Assembly: GCA_016800925.1 (NCBI GenBank)
Contig: JABCPU010000040.1
Span: 62,001 to 126,000, forward strand
Direction of reading: 5' to 3'
From: Suillus spraguei
Taxonomy: Eukaryota > Basidiomycota > Agaricomycetes > Boletales > Suillaceae
DNA length: 64,000 bases
The notes beneath the pieces were generated by a model. The model ran no database searches. It had not been told where the DNA came from and saw nothing but the letters and a program-made list of their open reading frames with translations. A program made the position numbers and the translations under genes. Shown here in pieces: positions 47,680 to 58,275 of the stretch. The stretch's first letter is position 1; each line of letters begins with the position of its first letter.

Positions 47680-47842
47680 AGGTTCGAACCGGTCCGGATT
47701 TATCGATGACACACCGAACCTCAAACCTACCAAGGGGTTCGGTCCAAGAGAAATTCCGGACCTGTGACCGAACCATGGGTCCGGTCCGCAAAGGTTCGGG
47801 TTCGAACCTTGGTCCTTGGACCGGACTGCGGCAGCACTAGTC
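47680..47842. repeat. Terminal fragment related to the hAT element at 42839
   Basis: Rich in GGTTCGAACC and GGTCCGGT-type segments and ending GGACCGGACTGCGGCAGCAC then TAG, like the right end of the 42839-44077 element. Only one end is present. Array 3 begins just after it. Confidence 0.5.
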
Positions 47843-47849
47843 GGAACAC

Positions 47850-50225
47850 TAACTTGTGAGCGGTGGTTTCCTTATGAGGCTCATCTTAACTGGTGTTAGC
47901 CAGGTGGTGGCCACAATAGAATCAAAATCTGCTTCTCTTTGACTCTGCAGGCTCGAAACCTGTTGACTACAACGTTTTTTCTCTGAACACCCACTGGCAT
48001 TCACTCATGGATGGCTTCTTCAGAAGTTCACCATGACTGGCTTTAGCCCGGTGGTTGCCACAACAGAATCAAAATCTGTTTCTCTTGGATTGTGCAGGTT
48101 CGAAACCTGCTGATGACAAGGTTTTTTTCTATCGGGACTTACCTTAACATTCATTCATGGTTTCTTTCGTATCCAGTGTTAGCCAAGTGGTTGCCGCAAC
48201 AGAATCGAAATCTGTTTCCATTCGACTGTGCAGGTTCAAAACCTGTAACGGGGTGATTATTTTCTATCAGAAGATACCTTGAAGAAATCCACTCTTGGAT
48301 GGTTTCCTCGGAGAGCCATCTTGATTCTTGACTGGTCTTAGCGAGCCACTTACCACAACGTAATCAAAGCCTGCCGAACCTGCCGATGGCAAGGTTTTTT
48401 TGCCTATGGAAACACATCTTCAATGAAGCTTCCCTCATGGACAGTTCTTCAGAAATTCATCTTCATTGGTCTTAGCAAAGTGGTTGCAGAGTCAGAATCC
48501 GTTGCCCCTGAACTGCCCAGGTTCGAAACCTGACGACAAGGTTTTTTTTAATCAGAACACGCCTTGCCATTCACTCGTGGATGGTTTCCTCACAACTCCA
48601 TCTTAATTGATCTTAGCAAGGTGGTTGCCACAACAGAATTGAAATCTGTCTCTTATCTTGGGCTGTGCAGGTTCGAAACCTGCCGACGATGAGGTTTTTT
48701 CTATCGGAACACACATTGACATTCACTCATGCATAATCTCCTTCGAGGTCCACCTTAACTGGTCTTATCCAACTGGTTGCCACGACAGGATAAAAATATG
48801 TCTATCTTGGACTGTGCAGGTTCGAAACCTGCTGACAAGGTTTTTTCATCGAAACATACCTTGGACCAAGCCATATCACTCTGATGTGTGTAGTTTGCAT
48901 CGCTCCCGTTTTACTATGGTGGACGATAGGTTACGGTTCGATTTGCCGATATGCCGCAACTTGTTTTGAAGTCCGACCAATGTTTGTTTCGAACTTTATT
49001 GGTATGCACCTATTCACGCTATGGTCCTGTCACATGAATCACAAACCAGTTCTACGCCAGTCTGCAACGACTCTGCGCGCTGTGCTCACTGAGGTAGATC
49101 CGCAGCTGCCGGCGAGCATTACTATTAATATCACAACATTAGTGGCGAATGAATCTATCCTTCGGATTCCTTCCCTGAGCTCACTGAGCAGCCCTTACCC
49201 TCCGGGTATGCGACTCACTCAGGCTGCGCAGTGCTTCATTCCCGCTATGACAGTAGTCGGTGTTGTGTTTCTCACTGCGTATGTTGATCTTAATCGTCGA
49301 CTGTGCCTTTAGTTGTTATCAAGTCATTGGACCCTTCACTGATATTCCTACTGTTATTTATGTTAACGATGAGTCGAGATTTCTCCGTGCTATCGTCTTT
49401 TCTGCATGACTGCATTGTGCTGCGTTTTGTTTCCAATCATAATGGGGTCACCGTGGAGTTGACATTTGGTGCCTGGCTAGTGTGGGTACCACAACAGAAT
49501 CGAAATCTGTTTCTCTTGGATTACGCAGGTTCGAAACCTGCGGAACTACAGTTTTTCCCACAGAATGCACTTTGACATTCATTCATGAACGGTTTCTTCA
49601 GAAGTTCACCGCAACTGGTCTTAGTCAGGTGGTTGCCACAACAGAATCAAAATCTGTTTCTCTTGGACTGTGCAAGTTGGAAACCTGCTGACGACAAGGT
49701 TTTTTTCTATTGAAACACACCTTGACATTCACTCATGGATGGCTTCTTTAGAAGTTCATCGTAACTGGTCTTAGCTAGGCGGTTGCCACAACAGAATCCA
49801 AATCTGTTTATCTTAAACTGTGCGGGTTCAAAACCTGCCGATGACGAGGTTTTTTCTATCAGAACACACTTTGATGATCACTCGTGGACGGTTTCTTTCA
49901 AAGTTCACCGTAGCTGGTGGTCGCCTGGTGGTTGCCACGACAGAATCAAAATCTGTTTCTCTTCGACTGTGCAGGTTCGAAACCTGCGGACGACAAGGTT
50001 TTTTCTATCAGAACACACCTTGATATTCACCCGTGATGGTTTTTTTAGCAGTTCATTCTAACTAGTGTTAGCCTGATGGTTACCACAACAGAATCAAAAT
50101 CTGTTTCTCTTTCCTGTGTAGGTTCAAAACCTGCTGATGACAGCATTTTTTTTTATCGGAACACACCTTGACATCCACTCATGGATGATTTCCTTAGAGG
50201 TCCATCTTAACTGGTCTCAGCCCCT
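47850..50225 (+). repeat. Tandem array 3 of tRNA-like units
   Basis: Twelve units plus a truncated one at about 50210, period 148-150 bases where regular (B boxes near 49527, 49673, 49823, 49973, 50121). Loop triplets: CAA 47923, CAA 48070, CGA 48206, CAA 48365 (short type), CAG 48493, TGA 48640, unreadable near 48790, CGA 49501, CAA 49648, CCA 49798, CAA 49947 and CAA 50095. Most units have a T-run of 6-10 after the acceptor-like end. A 600-base block (about 48860-49465) without units interrupts the array; part of it is repeated in reverse at 50812-50885. Confidence 0.85.
48605..48700 (+). ncRNA. Representative tRNA-like unit with loop triplet TGA
   Basis: The segment TTAGCAAGGTGGTTGCC matches an A box. 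The anticodon stem ACAGA/TCTGT encloses ATTGAAA (triplet TGA at 48640-48642, a tRNA-Ser anticodon). The variable region is slightly longer than usual. The T arm GCAGGTTCGAAACCTGC is perfect and is followed by CGACGATGAGG and TTTTTT. The G after the acceptor-like strand equals the tRNA-Ser discriminator. Confidence 0.5.
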
Positions 50226-51377
50226 GTGCAAAATGTTGATGCAACATTGATATTTACTCCATGGCGAGTCGTGCCTTCGGACATGTTCGAAACACTAATT
50301 ATATTGTGCTCTGCGTAAACCCCCTCCTCTGAGTCCTCTCACTACCTTCATTGCAGTAGCCAGTAAAGCTTCCTTGGCATTACACTGCCTATGAACTGAC
50401 TCGCAAACTTCAAACTTAGCTTCCGTTGGTTGTTTCTTGGTGTATTCCTGAGCAGCTTCAAGGGGTTCATACATTGATAGGTTCTCGGTCAAATCGCAAG
50501 GCCTGCAGGCTCTGAGCTTCACAATTCTTTGTCTGTGGGACAAGTGTATTGGTTAATAACATGCTCATGCTGCTTCCCTTTGCTAACTGAACTGACAGCG
50601 AGATTGTGGCCCGCGTCTAAGATACTTATGTCTTATGCACAAACCTTTGAAGCCGTGCCAGAATTCATCACCATGCAGCTCAAGACACAGAGCTCCGGGG
50701 TCGGGGATTGGCGCCAGTCCGACCATTATCGATGCACTTGTGACTTTTTGTGACACAAAATTATATTCAACTTGAGGTCTACCGTTGAACAAATAGTTCA
50801 AGACTAGAGCAAACATTGATCGGACTTCAAAATACGTCGCGGCAAATCGGCAAATCGAACCGTAACCTATCGTCCACCATATTTTACTCAATACCGAGGC
50901 AGAACAAAAATTATTTAATTGTCGCGGAAAGACCTGGGCACCGGACACAGATGTCAGAGATATCCACGCGAAAATATAGAGTACCCCCCAAACGGAAAGC
51001 TCAAGACACCATGCAGGAGTGGCCCATCGGGGCATGCATAACGGAAAAAAGGGATTCGGTGAGAACTAAATGACAAACACAAAGAGAACTTGTGACCGAA
51101 AAGAGCACAGGTGCGGCAAAGGTTTTGGTATTCGACAACAGACCTCTACTAACGTTGGGAGTCAGGCATAGGGAAACAGGAGGCTGAACCAAGCGATGCG
51201 AGATCTAGAGCTATATGAAGAAGCTATCCGTGTGTTGCATCCCTGTTCATACCATCATTGGTTTGAAGAGACGGACAGCAGATAATGACGAAACGTGGCT
51301 AGAAAGTGAAGGAGTCAACCACAGGCTAAACGATACAAAATGAGCTATATGAAACAGTTGTCAATATGAACATCTCT
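50226..51377. other. Unassigned DNA with one inverted-repeat arm
   Basis: Bases 50812-50885 are the reverse complement of about 48905-48980 (TGGTGGACGATAGGTTACGG and GATTTGCCGA shared). No gene recognised. Confidence 0.45.
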
Positions 51378-53079
51378 ATGAGTGACCATCAGTGGTATGT
51401 TGAGTAGATACGCAGCAGATAAATAAGACGAAACGAGTCCACCGTGAAGGGTCCTTGATACGTTTCGCCTTGTCACTGGCTCGTTCTGGTCGTCGAGCAA
51501 CATACAAAGCCTGGAGAGAAATCATCAGATTGCGACGATTTGAAACACCTGAGAAAGAAATACCTGTTTATCATGTACTGCAGCAATTTCAACAACACTA
51601 GGACTGCGGTAAACGGCAGTACTTAACTTTGGAAGTTGTTGTAATTCAGTTGCGTCATCAATGTTTGGTTGGTGGCTGCGGAAAAGTGATGATATGATAT
51701 GTGAGCGAGGAGCATATGTGGATGGAACTCAGAGGATGATACGAGAGGACCGCGGCGGCGACGTACAGAGGGGTGAATATGAGAATGGCACGTAGCAGAA
51801 GACTGAGAACATAGGAGTTAGAAAAATAACGAATAAATGATGGTAACGCACGACGATACGGTCTGGTACCACGTCATCGAAAAAGCCTTGCGGTATTCGA
51901 TGAGGGCTACGATGCGTAGAATCAGCCTGGAATTTTGTTACAGTTATTGTGAATGTCAAAAGGCATAACACACATCTCGCAATAACTTGTGCGCGTAGGG
52001 TATCAGCATCATAGTTATTTTTGAAGAGTAGTGCATACCTTTTCTCGAGTCCGTTTTCTGGTACCTAACAGTGGACGCTATCAGTGAGATAGCGTGAATA
52101 ACATGCTGACACTCACCGCAGATGCGGAGAGTAGATTTTCTAGGCCAGCTGTTTTGAGGATTGCATGGATGTCCCACACGTACGCATCTTGGTCATCGCT
52201 GACTAGCAACGTCCCATCAGCAGAAAAGGTTGAACAGCCCACGGTATTTTTGTGCCGGAGGGGTGGACAGACTAGGAGTTTCATGTCAAGATTCCACAGA
52301 CGTACTGTTCCATCCAATGATGTGCTCGAAAGTAGGCGGTTGTTGTGAAATAAGGTGATAGAGTAGACGATGTATGTGTGACCTTCGAGAATGGCGATCT
52401 GCTGAGATGTCACAATGTCGAATATTCTAATCGAGCCATACCCCCGGTTTGCATCCGACGTCCAGACCAAACTCCAAACGGGCCAGTCGTCTTCGATTTT
52501 GGAGAGCAGCTTGCCTGTGTTGGCGTCCCAGATTCTGATTCCACTTTTGTTGTATCCGCCTGTCGGGTGAGTAGCTCACCACGTGCACCGACTCGTGCCC
52601 AGTCTTGATCGCATTCAGAGGGCTCAGGACGAGCTTGCCGCTCTTGACATCCTATATTCTTGCCATCCCGTCACGACGGGATCCGCTCACCACTCGCTTA
52701 CCATCTGGACTTCAGCACACCGATTGCACCCAACCAGCATGTCCTTTCCATTTGGCGATGACCTTCCCCGTCTCGACCTCCCATAACCTCACTGTCCCAT
52801 AACCGCTTCCACTTGCAACAATGTCTCCTGGGGAGACAATGATATGGTGGTCGCCACTGCCATTGCATCATCACTTTCGTCCCGCCATTCCTCGCCTATC
52901 TGTGCACCGCTCTCCAGGTTCCATAGTCTGAGTGAACCCTCATTTGAACATGTGATGATGCGCCGCGGCTGTCTACCAGGCAAGTGCAGAACACCCCCTA
53001 CGCGGTCTGTATGGCCTCGCATGACCTGGCGTAGACATGTCGCTGACACTCGTGGCATACCAACTATGGGAGGGTACAT
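51378..53079 (-). pseudogene. WD40-repeat pseudogene (copy 6)
   Basis: Read leftward from ATG at 53079 (MYPPIVGMPRVSATCLRQVM). Blades close with LRLWNLE, VRLWEVE, IRIFDIV, VRLWNLD and YVWDIH; later exons give the Pro-rich segment (IPQGFFDDVVPDR) and the tail ARRPERASDKAKRIKDP with TRFVLFICCVS to a stop at 51378. Lesions: a frameshift near 52830; TGG to TGA in the third blade (SVC*SPDGKR, near 52710); TGG to TAG in its closing motif (ARI*DVK, near 52655); and a frame break near 52560 where part of a blade is missing. The tail exons look undamaged, so loss of function is probably recent. Confidence 0.8.
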
Positions 53080-53341
53080 AGTGGGAGTCTTCGGGCAGGT
53101 TGTTGTTGTCTTAATATTACCAGTGTGTTAGCTGGCGTATCTGCGTAGTTTTGACTTGTTAATACATAGGGCATTGCACTCGAGAGATCGTGTTAAAGAA
53201 ATTTGATATTCACCCACAAGACGGCCCGGAGACGATGTTTGCTCGCTTCGTCGAGAGGTCACCGATTCGTAAACAACTGCTTCGATCTTAATTTCGGCTT
53301 GTCCTAGCAGGCCGGTCACGCCAAACACTGACACTGATGCG

Positions 53342-53584
53342 CTAGGCTCGCTCGTGATGGATATGGATATGTGATGAGCGTCGATATTTATGTAAGAGCA
53401 CTACAACCCCCGATGTGTATGGAGAGGATATTTTTGATGGCTCTTCACACCTGAGACACAGCCGAAAAAGTCCCATAAACAAATGTGATGCATATCCTAA
53501 GAAAATAATCGTGCATATTTCAACCCATCCGTCTGTTGTGCGAATGATGAATAAAGTCACAAATATGCCCCCTGTGATTCCCAC
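53342..53584 (-). CDS. Short ORF with two membrane segments
   Basis: GGIFVTLFIIRTTDGWVEIC and TIIFLGYASHLFMGLFRLCL are two hydrophobic stretches. There are no matches I recognise; probably a fragment of a membrane-protein gene or a chance ORF. Confidence 0.2.
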   Translation of the reverse strand: MGITGGIFVTLFIIRTTDGWVEICTIIFLGYASHLFMGLFRLCLRCEEPSKISSPYTSGVVVLLHKYRRSSHIHIHHERA

Positions 53585-53954
53585 ATAACCAGACGTGACG
53601 CTGGCCTGATGGTCTAATTCGACTCCTTTTTAGCTGTACACACCCAAATGAATAATGATTCAATAAAGCCTGACCTTTGTATAAGGTAAGGTGCTGGGTA
53701 CCTATGGGGGCCTTGGCTATATCCGTCCCCGAGTGCCTATATTTAGTATCTATTATTGCTTCCGGCGGTCGTCCTAATTAGGCCACATCGTCGTCAAACC
53801 TTCGTACTCGCTGCCTGTGACGACGAGCTCGACTATCTCACCAACGTATGTACCAATTTCAGCCAGATCTTTCTGCAGGGTAGCATTACATGGATATAAC
53901 AACTTCTCAGAACATACCGCAGTGAAAGTACAAGCTCTATGTGTCTGAAACCCC

Positions 53955-54270
53955 TCAAATATCAGAGGTCACCTGTAGAATGCCTTCAAGAACGCGAGCA
54001 TGCTCCTCACCATCTGCCTCAGCATTCTCTTCATCCTCAAGTTCCTCCAGTGCATTATCCTCGACTCCCTGTATCATGTTAGGCCCATCAGGAAGCAATT
54101 GAGCAGGAATGCAAACTGTGGGGGAACTCGCACTGGCCCCAGGTCCTTGCTCAACAGTCACCTGGGATAATGGATCCTGTGAATCCCTCTAGTCTGCTGA
54201 TATCCTGCAGACAATCATAGTAGTGTCCGGTGAACCTCCTGTGAATTTTGTGATGCAAGGAGACTTGATG
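53955..54270 (-). pseudogene. Acidic C-terminal fragment, possibly transposase-derived
   Basis: Read leftward: HYYDCLQDISRLEGFTGSII, then TVEQGPGASASSPTVCIPAQ, then ALEELEDEENAEADGEEHAR and VLEGILQ. Two frames are involved. The layout recalls acidic C-termini of fungal DNA-transposon ORFs, but I cannot name the family. Confidence 0.3.
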
Positions 54271-54861
54271 GGCAGTGCAGGATGCAGAGTTTGCAGCTGC
54301 TTCTACCCAGTACTGAGTTTCATTGTGTAAGTGAGTCGCCAGCCGCCTGATCTCGACATTGAGACGCTGTAGGAGTCTACTATAGGTATTATTTCGTACT
54401 CACTTCAGGTCCAGGATATTTTTGGTGGGCTCTTCATCTCCGTTGTCTACATGTCTAGTTTCTCGATGTTTGCATCCAGTACCTTTACGTCTCCTACATA
54501 TTTGCAAATATTATTACAGGAACGTTTGTCCATTCTAGATACTGATGCACAGGATAGTGCAGTGTTAGCTATGCATGTGATAGCCGCCGTCTTGTTAAGG
54601 CAAGGCTTCGTTGAAGTTGGCATTTAACCCCACGCCCTATCTCCATGCTGTGGTTCCGAAATGTGAACTACATACCTTGCAACGAGTTGAAATTCACTCG
54701 CGATGATAACTCATCGTGTCTTTGGAGATATCGGGTCTACAATCTAATAATCTCGTACATCGAATCGCATACAGTTGTATTACAAGCAAACAATTTCAGA
54801 CAAGAATCCCAAGCCTGTGTATCAGTAGATTCCATGAGCGCTGAACCAACGAGCCATCCGC

Positions 54862-57800
54862 CTAAATCACCACACTCGTGCGAAGAACCTTGGCCGGACG
54901 CGTCAACATTCGGGTTAGTTTCCGCCATAACGGAATATCATCCAATCGCTGAGCTTTCATGACCACTTTGACATGATGAATGGACAAATGTTCCCCGCTA
55001 TAAAACAGTCGTTAGGGTACGCCCGATAACATACAGTAATGGACTAACTTTGAGGTAGCCAATGCTCGCGCGGACCGCGCAATGTTGTCGATCGTCCTCC
55101 CTAAAAGCGTTATCAGACACCGCGTCAGTGGCAGACGTCAAGGCTTACCATCCAACTGATGCCGTGAAAGTTTCTCGATGTCGCGAAGAATTAATGAGTG
55201 ATCCAACTCCTTCTGATCCACGAAGGAGGAGTTGATAAGTGTGCGGTCGCTGTTCCACATAATTGCAGCAGGATCGTTCAACCCGAAGTGGCCGAGCCAA
55301 AGACGACGTCGGGCTGCAGCGTCTAGTTCAGGGAAATCGACGACTTCAATGCAGAACAGTCAGAGGCAGAAGCAGGTTAAACAATCGGGTGACGCACCAG
55401 TAGAGAATTGCATCAGGAGTTCTTCGTCGCAGGTACTTGATACCCAGAAAGAGATACAATCATCCAACTCAAATCGACGGAGCAAAGCGTTGATGCAATC
55501 CTGACAAGAGATCAAGGCTTAAATAGTATGAGTCTAACAGCCAAAACTTACTTTATGTCCTCGATCTTTCGATTCTAAGAAACGCTGGGTGATGTGATAA
55601 GTTACAGTGCAAAGAGTCGAAAAGAATACGTACATCGGCGTCTTTCACCACAATTACTGCATTCCAAGTAGCTGCAAACTAGAAAACAACCAGGTCTCGT
55701 TAAAGAATCATCGAAAGTTGCCAATTGTACGAACCGATACGCGTAAAGCAATATCTGACATCAAATTCATAAAGTCGTACAAGAAGTCGTGAGCAGTGAT
55801 AGTAATAGTAAGCAGAGGTCTTTTGAGGAGATTGCAGACAGCATGAACAGTCGTCATTCGACCAGTTCCTGGTGGTCCCTTAAGAAGTACCGTCTACGAA
55901 TGTTTGAATAATAGACAAAAAACGATGGCAATTCAAACATACCTGTCCTTTATTGAACTGCGCCGGCCTTAGACCGCCTACAGAACAGCCAGTATTATCC
56001 ACTAGCGCCCTTATAAGATCCTGCAATAAAAGATAAACAGAGCTAGGAAACCAATATGATGGCGCGGACCTTAGTATCTTCGTCCATAATTAATTTGCCC
56101 CATGCCTCTTGGTCATACTTGACTGGCTTTAGATCCCAAATATTGAATGTTCGCCATTGCTAGGTATCATAATTGACTTGAGCAGCCGCGAAATATGTGT
56201 TGCAAATCGCTCACATTCACTTCAAGATCATACCCACCAATCCAGTATGGAAGGCACGCGATATGCTCCTCCGCATTGTCGGGAAGTGGCGCACGTCTAT
56301 GATACCCCTCAGCGTCGATATGAAGAACAAGTAAATCACTCACAGATGTGGGTTGTAGCCTTGCAAGGCACGGTGAAATCCAACTGGGTCGATCATCACC
56401 CGCCTCGTCCGTGGTTTCGGGTTGCCACCGAAAACCGACCGCATTGGTGTGTCGTCATAATCTATAAATGAGGAAAGTGTGAGAACAGCGTAATGAGAAG
56501 GAGTGCTGCGGCACTTACACTCTGCACAACAAACTTTGCTGTAAGAAAGATAGAGTCTTCCACGCTCTATATTGATTATTGAACACCTTAACAACAAGCC
56601 GAGGAGTAAAGTTCTCACCAGTTACTTTAGCAAGGGCTTCGTCTGTGGCTGGTTGAAGAAACAGGGACGACAAGGTTCGAGTTCCCTAGAATTGGTAAGT
56701 AAACACATGGTACTTTGTTACTAGAAAGCTATTACAATACCTGGAATGCAAAAAGATCGAGTGTCATGGTGCGCTTCTCGAAACGAACGCCATCCCACTC
56801 AACATGCTCCAACTCGACGAGCAACGCCCTGAATATATCTAGTCAGCGTCACATTGCAAAAGGTCTCCACTCACTGTCCATCATCAAGGAAGCGAGCACT
56901 CTTCAAAACTACCAAGATCTGTCGCGCAGCATATCAGGGTTGATGGTGAATGAGCGAAGAAAATAGTTCCCACAATCGGCCTCTCGACATCTAAAGCATT
57001 CTGTAAAAGTCCAGAATTATAGATGTAATGCTTTCCTTCCTCATAGTAGTACTCGAGAAGGTCAAAGGAAACCTGATTGTTAGACAACAATTCTTCGAGT
57101 TGCTTGACCCTGCATGATCATAAACGACAAGGGACGAGCATGATCGACTGAAACACACGTACGTCTGTCTGCTTTCCGCTTCCACGACCTCCAACAGCTT
57201 CCCTAAATGTATCGCAAGAATAGTGATGAACTCAGCGGTCAGTTCGGCTGCTCATATTGATCAGAATTATACGATGCGAGGAGCAATCCAAAACTAACAT
57301 CTAGTAGACGCATTGAAGCCGAGGGCCTCAGCCTTTGTTGCCAGGTCTTCTGGAAGTTGTTCTGCATGCGAGAGGGTGCATGCATCGTCCAGTTTGGACC
57401 GAAGTACCTTCATCTTTTGGGACAGTCGATGAATAGGGTACTCAAGAGGTTCATCGTAGTCGACGTCGACGTCGACAATTACAGTACTGAGAATCAGGTA
57501 TCAACATTATCAACACGGGTGATCTAATTACAAAACAACCTACCGAAGAAAAGAATCCAAGATCGAACTGAAGTCACTAAAAACGAGTGACTTTCTCCCT
57601 GAGCTTGTTCAGTATACATGCTATGCACTTGATATAGTGAAAACTTGCCTCCCTGGTTCATGGAGCGAACGTTGAGATAGAAATAGTTATCGATTTCTGG
57701 GATGCCTCTAGTGCACCAGCGATCCGGCGACCACGAACTGTACCAATCCGGTACCCACAGCTTGCCGTACTGATCCCTTGGGTACCGTAACACATTAGAG

Positions 57801-58275
57801 CCAGCACCCAATGTAAGCGAAAAACTTACCATTTCTGCCACCGACGAATAAAATGGTCCTCTTGCTTGTGTGAAATCAATTGACGCTGGCAAACTGGCGA
57901 ATTTAATGCGGGAAATGAGTCACCCCATGGACTCAACGGAGGCCTTGGGATAAAGGGGGATTCTGGAGTCGGCGGTCGATGATGGACTAGTAGTGAGGGA
58001 GACCTGTGAGAGTCGAAATAACATGGGATGACAGTTGGCAGTTGGACCTGATGTAGTGAGGGAGTGTGCTCGATTGGTGCTGGATCCGGATCCGGGGTGA
58101 GCAGTGTACCGGATATGTGGTCGTCGTCTGATTCTGACTGAGATGTTGCTTGTCGCTGAGGAAAATCCGGCCGGCCACAGGTAGGTATCCGTAGTACTGG
58201 GATTGGGACATTAACACTATCAAGCATCAAGCTTGAACTCGATGGTGAACTCAATGGCGATCGCGCACGACACAT
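54862..58275 (-). CDS. AAA-family ATPase with degenerate Walker B
   Basis: Read leftward from ATG at 58275 (MCRARSPLSSPSSSS), with a Ser/Pro-rich N-terminus and then YPRDQYGKLWVPDWYSSWSP. The middle contains VIVDVDVDYDEPLEYPIHRL, LSNNQVSFDLLEYYYEEGKH, and RVMIDPVGFHRAL. The ATPase core has Walker A as LLKGPPGTGRMTTVHAVCNL. The Walker B position reads TWNAVIVVKDAD, where most relatives of this fungal family have hydrophobic-DEAD/V, so the two acidic residues are partly replaced (Lys-Asp). Later conserved parts: VVDFPELDAAARRRLWLGHF and LDGRTIDNIARSARALATSK, ending TSVVI and a TAG at 54862-54864. There are many short introns; a 53-base one near 55370 removes an apparent in-frame TGA. The family is common in agaricomycetes, with unknown role. 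ATP hydrolysis may be impaired. Confidence 0.75.

Noticed and set aside
55325..55400. In-frame TGA in the AAA ATPase as a lesion
   Set aside because: A 53-base GTGCGT...TTGAAG intron removes it and joins QFST to VVDFPEL, as expected for the family.
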